Source: Xenorhabdus japonica
GTDB taxonomy: Bacteria; Pseudomonadota; Gammaproteobacteria; Enterobacterales; Enterobacteriaceae
Assembly: GCF_900115195.1 (NCBI RefSeq)
Contig: NZ_FOVO01000001.1
Span: 62,001-126,000, forward strand
DNA length: 64,000 nucleotides
Direction: 5' to 3'
Under the pieces are notes generated by a model. It was not told the origin of the DNA and made no database searches. It was given only the letters and a program-made list of their open reading frames with translations. Positions 52,614 to 62,875 of this stretch are shown here, piece by piece (within the stretch, counting starts at the first letter, position 1; every line of letters begins with the position of its first letter). A program made the position numbers and the translations under genes.

Positions 52614-52994
52614 ATGAAGAAAGAATGGTATTCTGCAAAGGAACTCATCGGCCTCGCAGGGCTGCCATCGTCTCCCCAAGGAGTTAATCTGATGGCAAGA
52701 CGCGAAGGTTGGGAACAACGCCGTAAGCGCGGAGTGCAGGGAAAGGCGCTCGAATATAATGTCAACAGTTTGCCCGAAGAAGTACTGAATGTACTGACTG
52801 TCAGTGACAATTCGGTCGAGTACTACCGGAATAAGCGACAGGATCCATTTATAATCTGGGTGGAGGCTTATTACCAGCTGAGCAAATCCGAAAGGGAACG
52901 AATGGTCAAGTTCATTTTGAGAAAAGGGCTGGCTAGCCTTGTCCAATGCGTTGGTATTCAAAATATTGATAGTAAAGACAGTATCCCAGATTGA
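52614..52994 (+). CDS. Mu-transposase/repressor N-domain-like DNA-binding protein, second copy
   Basis: 126 aa, paralogue of the preceding gene (75 bp away) with better-kept Mu-type residues: EWYSAKELIGLAGLPSSPQG, MARREGWEQRR, then GKALEYNVNSLPEEV. MuA itself carries a KAIEYNANSLP segment at this place. The C-terminal helix is DPFIIWVEAYYQLSKSERER. AGGAGAAAAAG precedes the ATG. The stop codon lies inside a strong hairpin. Possibly a domesticated phage regulator. Confidence 0.78.
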   Translation: MKKEWYSAKELIGLAGLPSSPQGVNLMARREGWEQRRKRGVQGKALEYNVNSLPEEVLNVLTVSDNSVEYYRNKRQDPFIIWVEAYYQLSKSERERMVKFILRKGLASLVQCVGIQNIDSKDSIPD

Positions 52995-53008
52995 GTAATC
53001 TGGGATAC
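52981..53008. terminator. Hairpin overlapping a stop codon, between convergent genes
   Basis: A perfect 12-bp stem (52981-52992 with 52997-53008) and 4-nt loop; the TGA at 52992-52994 sits at the loop. It has no T tract on either strand. It separates the Mu-like gene from convergent ispB. Confidence 0.6.
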
Positions 53009-53021
53009 TGATTGATTCAAT

Positions 53022-53993
53022 TCAGGAAAGTCGCTGTACAGCGACATGAGCTAATCCCTCAAGGGCCGCCTTGTATGGAGAATCGTCCAGTATTTGCAAT
53101 GCTGAAATTGCCTTATCTGCTTCTTCCTCCGCCCGTTGACGGGTGTATTTAAGTGAGCCACACTGTTTCATTGTTGCGAGTACGGTATCCAGCAAATGGC
53201 GGCCATTTCCTTGTTCAATCGCACTTCGGATTAAAGCGGATTGTTCCGGCGTTCCATGGTTCATGGCGTGCAAAAGGGGCAATGTTGGCTTGCCTTCGTT
53301 CAGGTCATCCCCAGTATTCTTGCCGAGCGTGTTGTTGTCTGCGTCGTAATCCAGCAGATCGTCAATTAATTGAAATGCTGTTCCCAGATAACGACCATAA
53401 TCACGCAATGCTACTTCTTGCTCAGGAGTGGCATTGGCAAGAATGGCTGCCGAGTGGGCTGCGACTTCAAACAGGCGGGCAGTTTTACTATAAATAACCC
53501 TCATATAGTCATCTTCTGAAATATCAGGATCATTACAGTTCATCAACTGCATTACTTCGCCTTCAGCAATGACATTAGTGGCGTCAGACATCAATTTCAA
53601 TACGCGCATGGAGTCAAGGTCGGTCATCATTTGAAATGAACGCGTATAAATGAAATCACCCACAAGGACACTGGTAGCATTGCCATAGATGGAGTTGGCT
53701 GTCGCCTTTCCACGGCGCATGTCAGATTCATCAACAACATCATCATGCAGCAATGTTGCTGTGTGGATAAATTCAATCAAAGCAGCAACTTTTATGTGCT
53801 TTTTGTCTTCGCAATGAAGAGCTTTGCCTGCCAGTACTGCTATCATTGGCCGAATGCGCTTGCCACCACCGCTGATAATGTAGTAACCAAGTTGGTTGAT
53901 CAGCGCAACATCAGAATTTAATTGGTTAAGAATGGTTTCATTAACCGCTGTCATATCATTAGCGGTAAGTTTAATTATCGATTCTAAATTCAT
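53022..53993 (-). CDS. ispB: Octaprenyl diphosphate synthase IspB
   Basis: A 323-aa trans-prenyltransferase that makes the C40 side chain of ubiquinone-8 and menaquinone-8. Both aspartate-rich motifs are visible: LLHDDVVDESDMRRG (FARM) and QLIDDLLDYDAD (SARM), with GGGKRIRP for isopentenyl diphosphate. It is divergent from rplU with about 250 bp between, as in E. coli. Confidence 0.96.
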   Translation of the reverse strand: MNLESIIKLTANDMTAVNETILNQLNSDVALINQLGYYIISGGGKRIRPMIAVLAGKALHCEDKKHIKVAALIEFIHTATLLHDDVVDESDMRRGKATANSIYGNATSVLVGDFIYTRSFQMMTDLDSMRVLKLMSDATNVIAEGEVMQLMNCNDPDISEDDYMRVIYSKTARLFEVAAHSAAILANATPEQEVALRDYGRYLGTAFQLIDDLLDYDADNNTLGKNTGDDLNEGKPTLPLLHAMNHGTPEQSALIRSAIEQGNGRHLLDTVLATMKQCGSLKYTRQRAEEEADKAISALQILDDSPYKAALEGLAHVAVQRLS

Positions 53994-54244
53994 GTTTTGG
54001 CTTTGGACTCTGATTCAGAGCTGTGCTCATTAATTAGCATATCAATAGATATCATGATATATCGATTGTACTTGAAAAACCGTTCAAATAAATGACAATT
54101 GAAAAACTCTGTTTTTTTCTCATCTGTTCTAATTCTGCACTTGTCTTCCAAACGGTTTTTGCGTAGAATTCGCGCCCTATTGTGAATATTTTATAGCGCA
54201 CTCTGGAAAGAATTTTTAGGGGGTGTGCGGAAAGCGGAGTTTAT

Positions 54245-54553
54245 ATGTACGCAGTTTTCCAAAGTGGTGGTAAACAACACCGAGTAAGCGAAGGCCAAAC
54301 AATTCGCTTGGAAAAGCTGGACATCGCAACAGGTGAAACGGTTGAGTTTGACCAGGTGCTGATGGTCGCTAATGGTGAAGACATCAAAATCGGCGCTCCA
54401 GTAGTTGAAGGCGTTAAAATTAAAGCTGAAGTTGTTGCTCACGGTCGTGGCGAGAAAATTAAAATTGTTAAGTTTCGTCGTCGTAAACATAGCCGTAAGC
54501 AACAGGGCCACCGTCAGTGGTTCACTGATGTTAAAATCACTGGCATCGCTTAA
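54245..54553 (+). CDS. rplU: 50S ribosomal protein L21
   Basis: 102 aa (E. coli 103). [20 protein letters not shown] and [19 protein letters not shown] are characteristic. It binds 23S rRNA and starts the rplU-rpmA pair. Confidence 0.98.
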   Translation: MYAVFQSGGKQHRVSEGQTIRLEKLDIATGETVEFDQVLMVANGEDIKIGAPVVEGVKIKAEVVAHGRGEKIKIVKFRRRKHSRKQQGHRQWFTDVKITGIA

Positions 54554-54561
54554 GATTTTAG

Positions 54562-54831
<270 letters not shown>

Positions 54832-54847
54832 GTTTTTTGAATCTTAA

Positions 54848-56125
<1,278 letters not shown>

Positions 56126-56151
56126 TCTTCATGTAGATATTCGAATATAAC

Positions 56152-56180
56152 AAAAGGGCGCTAAATACAGCGCCTTTTTT
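56152..56180. terminator. Terminator between obgE and dacB
   Basis: AAAAGGGCGCT pairs with AGCGCCTTTT (one bulge) followed by TT; A- and T-rich flanks could serve both convergent genes. Confidence 0.85.
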
Positions 56181-56211
56181 CGTTCAATCTTTTTTGAACA
56201 GCTGAGTCTGT

Positions 56212-57660
56212 TTAGTGGTTTTGGTATAACGTTTTATACAGATTATTTTCAAAACGTGATAATGGAACACGGCGAGTTCGTTGCTCCTCAGGGGGAACAG
56301 AGTACCCAGAGATAAATTGGACAAAAGCAATTTGTTGCCCACTGGCGGTAGTCATAAACCCTGCGAGATTATAAACCCCTTGTAATGATCCCGTTTTGGC
56401 AAAGACGTTACCATCAACCCCCGACTCATGCAGACCAGGACGATAAGCCAACGTGCCATCATATCCTGCACGGGGCAACATGGAGATGAAATTCAGTTCA
56501 TCATTGTGCTGAGCAATAAATTGCAATATCGCCATCATGGTTGCCGATCTGATTAAATTGTGGCGTGAAAGACCCGAACCATCCACCATGATGGTATTCC
56601 TTAAATCAATACCAGCTTTTTGTTTCAGAATCTGACGAACGGCATCAGAACCTGACCGCCACGTGCCCGGAACATTGAAATAACGATGACCGAGGGTACG
56701 AAAGATTGTATCTGCAATCATGTTATCTGATTTTTTCAACATGATTTTGAGCATATTATTTAATGGTACAGACTGATTCAGGGCGAGAATTTTTTCTGGG
56801 CGTAGGGGGATTGATTGGCGTCGTATATGGCTTTTTAACTCAATATCTGCAATATTCAGTTCATTTTTCAGGATATTGCCAGCATAACTAGGTCCATTTT
56901 GGATGGCAAATACCAGTGGGAGTGGTTTATCGCGTTGTGCCAGACAACCTGTGAGAGTGTATCGATTCAAGTCGCCCACCGTAACATCAAGTTCACAATA
57001 CTTTGCTTCTGGTGATCCCTTAGCCAATGTTTTGACTTCACTGAACACATTGACAGGATAAAAAGAGGGTACAAGGACAAATGCCTGCTCATCAGGTTGT
57101 TTTGAGCTGAAAAGTGAAACAGAAAAGCAGTTCTTATCCACGATTGCTGCTGATGGAGGAGCACTGAAGCATTGGGTCATATCGTTCCATGCCCAGCCGG
57201 GCGCTTTATCGTGGCTGGCAAAAATTGAAACATCTATGATGAGATCGCCATTAATTTTTTTGATGCCAGATTGTTTTAAGTTCTCGACCATATTGCGCAG
57301 TTGCGAGCGCGTTAGCATCGGGTCACCTACAAAACGGGCCACTAGATTACCTTCTAATACGCCATCGGAAATATTAGCATCACTTTCCAGTGTTGTTATA
57401 AAACGGTAATCCTTACCAAGCTGTAATAGAGCTGCCAATGCCGTTACAATTTTCTGCGTACTTGCAGGTAAAGCCATCTGTTGCCCACGGTAATCAATTA
57501 ATGGTTCTTTTGAGCCAACTATTTGGGCGATAAATGAAAAATTAGTTCCCGTAGGTAAATATTGGGCACTTTTCTCAATAGAAGAGGCACTTGCACTGAA
57601 AATACTCAGGCTTAAACTGAGTATACAAGCTATTCTGTTGGTAATTTTTAAAAGAGCCAT
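56212..57660 (-). CDS. dacB: D-alanyl-D-alanine carboxypeptidase/endopeptidase DacB (PBP4)
   Basis: About 482 aa if started at ATG 57660, which places the signal peptide (ALLKITNRIACILSLSLSIF) at the N-terminus; the frame is open to 57723. A class C penicillin-binding protein that trims peptidoglycan crosslinks in the periplasm. Motifs: ALPASTQKIV (SxxK serine), DGSGLSRHNLI (SxN), and FAKTGSLQGVYN (KTG). It is convergent with obgE and divergent from greA, as in E. coli. Confidence 0.94.
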   Translation of the reverse strand: MALLKITNRIACILSLSLSIFSASASSIEKSAQYLPTGTNFSFIAQIVGSKEPLIDYRGQQMALPASTQKIVTALAALLQLGKDYRFITTLESDANISDGVLEGNLVARFVGDPMLTRSQLRNMVENLKQSGIKKINGDLIIDVSIFASHDKAPGWAWNDMTQCFSAPPSAAIVDKNCFSVSLFSSKQPDEQAFVLVPSFYPVNVFSEVKTLAKGSPEAKYCELDVTVGDLNRYTLTGCLAQRDKPLPLVFAIQNGPSYAGNILKNELNIADIELKSHIRRQSIPLRPEKILALNQSVPLNNMLKIMLKKSDNMIADTIFRTLGHRYFNVPGTWRSGSDAVRQILKQKAGIDLRNTIMVDGSGLSRHNLIRSATMMAILQFIAQHNDELNFISMLPRAGYDGTLAYRPGLHESGVDGNVFAKTGSLQGVYNLAGFMTTASGQQIAFVQFISGYSVPPEEQRTRRVPLSRFENNLYKTLYQNH

Positions 57661-57932
57661 AGATCTCGCATACGAAGGTGAATGTATTCCAAAAATATTT
57701 GTATTAATAATACTAAGGTGCAATTCAACGGAAAAGTAAACGATGATCCATCATCAACTCTACGTTAGAATGCTAGATTAGCAGGTAAATATGCATGTGA
57801 ACTTCAGATTATGCTGGGTTTACACTCCTTTTATTGTCTGGAGGCCCGCCTGATAGGGTGTGCTCATTGTGCTGTTATTACAAAAATCAGGAAGATGTGT
57901 TTGGGCTTAGGATTGATTTAGAGGTTTTATAA

Positions 57933-58409
57933 ATGAAACAAATTCCGATGACTGTACGTGGCGCGGATAAATTGCGCGAAGAATTAGAACATTTGAAAAA
58001 TGTACGTCGCCCTCAAATTATTGCCGCAATCGCTGATGCACGTGAGCACGGTGATTTGAAAGAAAACGCGGAATATCATGCCGCTCGTGAGCAGCAGGGT
58101 TTCTGCGAAGGCCGTATTCAAGAAATTGAGGCTAAACTTTCTAATGCACAGGTGATTGATGTTACGAAGATGACTAACAGTGGCCGGGTGATTTTTGGAG
58201 CAACGGTAACGGTACTGAACGTGGATTCTGATGAAGAGCAGAACTACCGTATTGTAGGTGATGATGAAGCAAATATTAAAGAAAATCTTCTTTCAGTAAA
58301 TTCACCGATTGCTCGTGGCCTGATTGGTAAAGAAGTGGATGATGTTGTTGTGATCACCACGCCCGGCGGTCAAGTGGAATACGAAGTTTTGAATGTGGAT
58401 TATCTCTAA
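57933..58409 (+). CDS. greA: Transcript cleavage factor GreA
   Basis: A 158-aa factor that rescues backtracked RNA polymerase. The N-terminal coiled coil has [21 protein letters not shown], whose acidic tip enters the secondary channel. The C-terminal FKBP-like domain includes [11 protein letters not shown] and [16 protein letters not shown] 273-bp leader region from dacB precedes it. A strong terminator follows. Confidence 0.97.
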   Translation: MKQIPMTVRGADKLREELEHLKNVRRPQIIAAIADAREHGDLKENAEYHAAREQQGFCEGRIQEIEAKLSNAQVIDVTKMTNSGRVIFGATVTVLNVDSDEEQNYRIVGDDEANIKENLLSVNSPIARGLIGKEVDDVVVITTPGGQVEYEVLNVDYL

Positions 58410-58471
58410 AACACCATGATAATCGGCTATTGTGCTGATATGTGAAGTTGACATGGAAGTTGATATGGAAG

Positions 58472-58500
58472 AAAAAAAGGCCAGTTTTTGGCCTTTTTTA
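58472..58500 (+). terminator. Terminator after greA
   Basis: AAAAAAAGGCC-AGTTTTT-GGCCTTTTTT. It is preceded by a 12-bp direct repeat (GAAGTTGAcATG/GAAGTTGAtATG) near 58445-58468. Confidence 0.9.
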
Positions 58501-58548
58501 TCATAGTAAATGCAATCAATATGGCATTTTTGTACAAATATGCCGTGA

Positions 58549-58842
58549 TTATTTAGGTAGACTAATCTTGCGTTCTTCTGATGGACGGTAGAGAACTAAC
58601 ATTTTTCCAATGATTTGCACATTATGTGCACCAGTTTCACGAACAATCGCTTCAGCGATCAAAGTTTTTAGCTCACGGTCTTCGCCTGCAACTTTGACTT
58701 TGATAAGCTCGTGATGTGAAAGAGTTTGTTCGATTTCAGCCAACACGCCTTCGGTTAGCCCATTATTGCCGATCATAACGACAGGCTTTAATGAATGAGC
58801 GAGGCTTTTCAGGTATTGGACTTGTTTCTTGTTAAGAGTCAT
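58549..58842 (-). CDS. yhbY: RNA-binding protein YhbY (CRS1-YhbY domain)
   Basis: 97 aa, the E. coli length, a single CRM domain: LNKKQVQYLKSLAHSLKPVV, then MIGNNGLTEGVLAEIEQTL with the GxxG loop, and IGKMLVLYRPSEERK. It associates with pre-50S particles. It is divergent from rlmE as in E. coli. Confidence 0.95.
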   Translation of the reverse strand: MTLNKKQVQYLKSLAHSLKPVVMIGNNGLTEGVLAEIEQTLSHHELIKVKVAGEDRELKTLIAEAIVRETGAHNVQIIGKMLVLYRPSEERKISLPK

Positions 58843-58976
58843 CGTTTTTTTACTTAGTTGGGATTGAAAACGGCATATTCTACCGCCATCTCATATCTAT
58901 CACCATAAAAGTGTGGTGTGGTTTGATAAGAGAGCGCAAAAAATAAGGCTCTTTATTAGTATAGTTGGAAAGAACA

Positions 58977-59606
58977 ATGGCCAATAAAAAACGTTCAGCA
59001 AGCTCAAGTCGCTGGTTACAGGAACATTTTAGTGATAAATATGTTCTTCAGGCGCAGAAAAAGGGGCTTCGCTCTCGCGCTTGGTTTAAACTTGATGAGA
59101 TACAGCAAAGCGACAAAATCTTTAAACCGGGCATGACCGTTGTTGATTTAGGCGCTGCTCCGGGGGGATGGTCTCAATATGTAGTTAGTCAGATTGGCAA
59201 TAATGGACGAGTAATTGCTTGTGATCTGTTGCCGATGGACCCGATAGTTGGAGTCGATTTCCTTCAAGGAGATTTTCGTGATGAGCTCGTATTGAAAACA
59301 TTACTTGAGAGAGTTGGTGATAATAAAGTCCAGGTCGTCATGTCGGATATGGCTCCCAATATGAGTGGAACCCCCGCGGTCGATATTCCCCGATCCATGT
59401 ATCTGGTTGAGTTAGCGTTGGATATGTGTCGTGATGTGCTGGCCCCTGGGGGTAGTTTTATTGTCAAAGTGTTTCAGGGAGAAGGCTTTGATGAATACCT
59501 GAGGGAAATACGCTCCCTTTTTGCGAAGGTAAAAACTCGTAAACCAGAAGCTTCGCGGGCAAGATCACGTGAAGTATATATTGTAGCGACAGGGCGGAAA
59601 GTATAG
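58977..59606 (+). CDS. rlmE: 23S rRNA (Um2552) 2'-O-methyltransferase RlmE (FtsJ)
   Basis: A 209-aa heat-shock methyltransferase modifying U2552 in the A loop during 50S maturation. SAM motif [29 protein letters not shown], and the K-D-K catalytic set (Lys in [12 protein letters not shown], Asp in MSDMAP, Lys in FIVKVFQG). ATG 58977 gives the E. coli-like N-terminus; a TTG at 58965 is in frame but less likely. It is followed by ftsH. Confidence 0.96.
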   Translation: MANKKRSASSSRWLQEHFSDKYVLQAQKKGLRSRAWFKLDEIQQSDKIFKPGMTVVDLGAAPGGWSQYVVSQIGNNGRVIACDLLPMDPIVGVDFLQGDFRDELVLKTLLERVGDNKVQVVMSDMAPNMSGTPAVDIPRSMYLVELALDMCRDVLAPGGSFIVKVFQGEGFDEYLREIRSLFAKVKTRKPEASRARSREVYIVATGRKV

Positions 59607-59654
59607 TACCCTGACTACTATTTGTTAACACAGTTGTAATATGAGGTTAATCCC

Positions 59655-61592
59655 TTGAGTGACATGGCGAAAAACCTGATTCTCTGGTTAGTCATCGCAG
59701 TTGTCTTGATGTTATTGTTCCAGAGTTTTGGTCCCAGCGACTCTAGCGGTCGTAGGGTAGATTACTCTAATTTCATCAATGAGATATCGCAGAATCAAGT
59801 TAGCGAAGTAAATATTTCGGGTCGTGACATTAATTTCACTAAGAAAGACAACGGTGGAAAATACAGCACTTATATGCCGATTCAGGATGAAAAGTTGCTG
59901 GATACCCTACTCAGTAAGCAGGTAAAAGTTATTGGTGAACCACCAGAAAAACAAGGCCTGTTGGCGACCCTCTTTATTTCATGGTTCCCAATGCTACTGC
60001 TAATTGGCGTCTGGATCTTCTTTATGCGTCAAATGCAAGGTGGTGGCGGTAAAGGGGCTATGTCTTTCGGTAAAAGCAAAGCCCGTATGTTGACGGAAGA
60101 CCAGATCAAAACCACGTTTGCTGATGTTGCTGGTTGTGACGAAGCAAAAGAAGAAGTGGGCGAATTGGTTGAGTACTTGCGTGAACCTGGCCGTTTCCAA
60201 AAACTGGGTGGCAAGATCCCGAAAGGTATCCTGATGGTCGGTCCTCCGGGTACTGGTAAGACGTTGCTGGCGAAAGCTATCGCTGGTGAAGCAAAAGTAC
60301 CTTTCTTTACCATCTCTGGTTCTGATTTCGTTGAAATGTTTGTTGGTGTAGGTGCTTCTCGTGTTCGTGATATGTTTGAACAGGCGAAAAAAGCAGCGCC
60401 GTGCATCATCTTTATTGACGAAATTGATGCAGTAGGCCGTCAGCGTGGTGCTGGCTTGGGTGGTGGACACGATGAACGTGAACAGACATTGAACCAGATG
60501 CTGGTTGAGATGGATGGTTTTGAAGGTAACGAAGGTATTATTGTTATCGCAGCCACTAACCGTCCTGATGTTCTGGATCCTGCCTTGCTACGCCCTGGTC
60601 GTTTTGATCGTCAGGTAGTTGTTGGCTTGCCGGATGTACGTGGTCGTGAGCAAATCCTGAAAGTTCATATGCGTCGTATTCCATTGGATACTGATATTGA
60701 TGCATTGATCATTGCTCGTGGAACACCGGGTTTCTCTGGCGCAGATTTGGCTAACCTTGTGAATGAAGCTGCTTTGTTTGCTGCTCGTGGTAACAAGCGC
60801 GTTGTTTCTATGGTTGAGTTCGAAAAAGCCAAAGATAAGATCATGATGGGAGCAGAGCGCCGCTCAATGGTGATGACGGAGGAACAAAAAGAATCCACCG
60901 CATACCATGAAGCAGGACATGCCATTATCGGTCGCTTGGTGCCAGAACACGATCCTGTGCATAAAGTGACGATTATTCCTCGCGGCCGTGCGTTAGGTGT
61001 GACGTTCTTCTTGCCAGAGGGTGATCAGATCAGTGCGAGCCGTCAGAAATTGGAAAGCCAAATTTCAACTTTATACGGTGGTCGGTTAGCTGAAGAAATT
61101 ATCTACGGTGTAGATAATGTTTCTACTGGTGCATCCAATGATATTAAAGTAGCGACTTCTATTGCGCGTAACATGGTGACACAGTGGGGTTTCTCAGAAA
61201 AACTGGGGCCATTGCTGTATGCGGAAGAAGAAGGTGAAGTTTTCCTCGGTCGTTCGGTTGCCAAGGCAAAACATATGTCTGAAGACACTGCGCGTTTAAT
61301 TGATCAGGAAGTGAAGGCTATCGTCGATCGTAACTATTTACGTGCTCGTCAGATTCTGATGGATAATCTTGATGTTCTTCATTCAATGAAAGATGCATTG
61401 ATGAAGTATGAAACTATTGATGCACCTCAGATTGATGATCTGATGAATCGTACAACAGTACGCCCACCAGCAGGTTGGGAAGGCGACAATAATAACGGCG
61501 GTAATAGCGGCAGTAGTAATAGCAATAACCGTCATCACACATCATCCCCGCAGCAAACTTCAAAGCCAACGGATGATAACCGAACCGCATAA
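59655..61592 (+). CDS. ftsH: ATP-dependent zinc metalloprotease FtsH
   Basis: A 645-aa membrane-anchored AAA+ protease that degrades sigma-32, LpxC and unassembled membrane proteins. Two transmembrane helices ([37 protein letters not shown]), Walker [11 protein letters not shown], Walker [12 protein letters not shown], the SRH region [19 protein letters not shown], and zinc motif HEAGH. The start is TTG 59655 (MSDMAKNL), as annotated in E. coli; ATG 59664 is the alternative. The C-terminal tail is unusually Asn/Ser-rich. HflKC partners lie 34 kb away. Confidence 0.97.
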   Translation: MSDMAKNLILWLVIAVVLMLLFQSFGPSDSSGRRVDYSNFINEISQNQVSEVNISGRDINFTKKDNGGKYSTYMPIQDEKLLDTLLSKQVKVIGEPPEKQGLLATLFISWFPMLLLIGVWIFFMRQMQGGGGKGAMSFGKSKARMLTEDQIKTTFADVAGCDEAKEEVGELVEYLREPGRFQKLGGKIPKGILMVGPPGTGKTLLAKAIAGEAKVPFFTISGSDFVEMFVGVGASRVRDMFEQAKKAAPCIIFIDEIDAVGRQRGAGLGGGHDEREQTLNQMLVEMDGFEGNEGIIVIAATNRPDVLDPALLRPGRFDRQVVVGLPDVRGREQILKVHMRRIPLDTDIDALIIARGTPGFSGADLANLVNEAALFAARGNKRVVSMVEFEKAKDKIMMGAERRSMVMTEEQKESTAYHEAGHAIIGRLVPEHDPVHKVTIIPRGRALGVTFFLPEGDQISASRQKLESQISTLYGGRLAEEIIYGVDNVSTGASNDIKVATSIARNMVTQWGFSEKLGPLLYAEEEGEVFLGRSVAKAKHMSEDTARLIDQEVKAIVDRNYLRARQILMDNLDVLHSMKDALMKYETIDAPQIDDLMNRTTVRPPAGWEGDNNNGGNSGSSNSNNRHHTSSPQQTSKPTDDNRTA

Positions 61593-61669
61593 TCTGGTTA
61601 ACAATCTTACCAACCAAGGGCAATAGTGAATTGTTGCCCTTTTGACTTGAAGACTGTATTTCTTAAATT

Positions 61670-61694
61670 AAACCCCAGGCTTGTCCTGGGGTTT
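61670..61694 (+). terminator. Terminator after ftsH
   Basis: AAACCCCAGG-CTTGT-CCTGGGGTTT, then TGATT. The stem is strong but the T tract is short. Confidence 0.75.
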
Positions 61695-61724
61695 TGATTA
61701 TATATAGAAAACCCCCTGCTAGGC

Positions 61725-61743
61725 CTGTCTCTTATACACAACT
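61725..61743. mobile_element. Solitary Tn5/IS50-like terminal 19-mer
   Basis: CTGTCTCTTATACACAACT differs by one base from the hyperactive Tn5 mosaic end, and is close to the IS50 outside end (CTGACTCTTATACACAAGT). No transposase or second end is seen nearby. It is most likely the remaining end of an IS4-family element. Confidence 0.45.
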
Positions 61744-61919
61744 TTGTATCCTGCTGTTTTTTATATAAATTATTTTAAACTCCTCGAGACAGCATTGGAG
61801 AATATTTCCTTTAAAATCAGTTGGGTATATTTATCAAATTACGGTTATTTGCTCGTAATTTAAGATGTGACTAAAAGATAGGGCTATGCCGGGGGATACT
61901 TATATTAAGGTACCTAGCG

Positions 61920-62774
61920 ATGAAACTAACAGCCAGAGGCAGTGTCCTCAATCTTTCCTGCCCACAAGTGATGGGAATTTTGAACGTTACTCCCGATTCT
62001 TTTTCTGATGGTGGAACCCATAATACTTTTGACATAGCATTGAAACATGCCGCTAAGATGATTGAAGAAGGAGCGACCATTATTGATGTGGGAGGAGAGT
62101 CAACTCGTCCCGGAGCTGATGAGGTAAGTGAGCAGGAAGAATTGGATCGTGTTATTCCGGTGATTGAAGCACTGGCACAGCGCTTTGATACTTGGATCTC
62201 TGTGGATACGTCAAAAGCTGCTGTTATGCGGGAATCAGCCAAGGCAGGGGCTCATATTATCAATGACATTCGCTCGTTGCAGGAACCAGGAGCACTTGAT
62301 GCGGCAGCGCAAAGTGGCTTGCCTATCTGCTTAATGCATATGCAGGGACAACCCCGTACAATGCAAACTGAACCTCACTATGAAGATGTCTTATCGGAAG
62401 TAAAAACATTTCTGATACAGCAAATTGAGCGCTGTATTATGGCGGGTATAGCAAGAAACAACCTGATTCTTGATCCTGGCTTCGGTTTTGGTAAGAACTT
62501 ATCGCATAATTATCAGTTATTGGCTCGCTTGCAAGAATTCCATTATTTGGGTTTGCCTATTCTGGCGGGGATGTCACGTAAATCTATGATTGGTCAATTG
62601 CTTGATGTACCACCGCAGGAGCGTGCGACAGGAAGTGTCGCTTGTGCTGTAATTGCAGCCATAAAAGGTGCCCAAATTATCCGTGTACATGATGTGAAAG
62701 AAACCGTTCAGGCAATGCAAATCGTTCATGCAACACTGTCTGCCAACATGGCTTGCAAGGAGTACGGTATCTGA
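61920..62774 (+). CDS. folP: Dihydropteroate synthase
   Basis: A 284-aa TIM-barrel enzyme joining p-aminobenzoate to 6-hydroxymethyl-dihydropterin diphosphate, the sulfonamide target. Signatures: GILNVTPDSFSDGG (loop 1), GGESTRPGADEV (loop 2), SVDTSKAAVM, INDIRSLQEPG, and DPGFGFGKNLSHN. It lies between ftsH and glmM, as in E. coli. The stop codon is inside the start of a tandem repeat array. Confidence 0.97.
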   Translation: MKLTARGSVLNLSCPQVMGILNVTPDSFSDGGTHNTFDIALKHAAKMIEEGATIIDVGGESTRPGADEVSEQEELDRVIPVIEALAQRFDTWISVDTSKAAVMRESAKAGAHIINDIRSLQEPGALDAAAQSGLPICLMHMQGQPRTMQTEPHYEDVLSEVKTFLIQQIERCIMAGIARNNLILDPGFGFGKNLSHNYQLLARLQEFHYLGLPILAGMSRKSMIGQLLDVPPQERATGSVACAVIAAIKGAQIIRVHDVKETVQAMQIVHATLSANMACKEYGI

Positions 62775-62851
62775 AAAGCATACGATTTTTGTAAAATGCA
62801 CAGTTTGTAAAGTATAACGTTTGTAAAATACAACGTCTGTAAAGCACATGA
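62770..62851. repeat. 16-bp tandem repeat array between folP and glmM
   Basis: Units begin TTTGT at 62788, 62804 and 62820 and TCTGT at 62836, exactly 16 bp apart, each reading about TTTGTAAAatacaACG. A degenerate unit (TCTGAAAAGCATACGA, 62770) overlaps the folP stop codon. The motif resembles the array at 9484-9557. Confidence 0.75.
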
Positions 62852-62875
62852 TGTCAGCAAAGGAAAAAGAAATTT

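Larger units (their letters stand above)
61593..61919. other. ftsH-folP intergenic region
   Basis: 327 bp without a gene. Contains the ftsH terminator and the IS50-end-like 19-mer listed separately. In E. coli folP follows ftsH more closely, so insertion and decay may have widened the gap. Confidence 0.5.

Noticed and set aside
51737-52994. A complete Mu-like prophage
   Set aside because: No transposase catalytic domain, MuB, gam, mor or structural genes nearby; sfsB is also a core E. coli gene beside ispB.
61725-61743. Calling a complete Tn5/IS50 element
   Set aside because: Only one end-like 19-mer is present, with no transposase or partner end.
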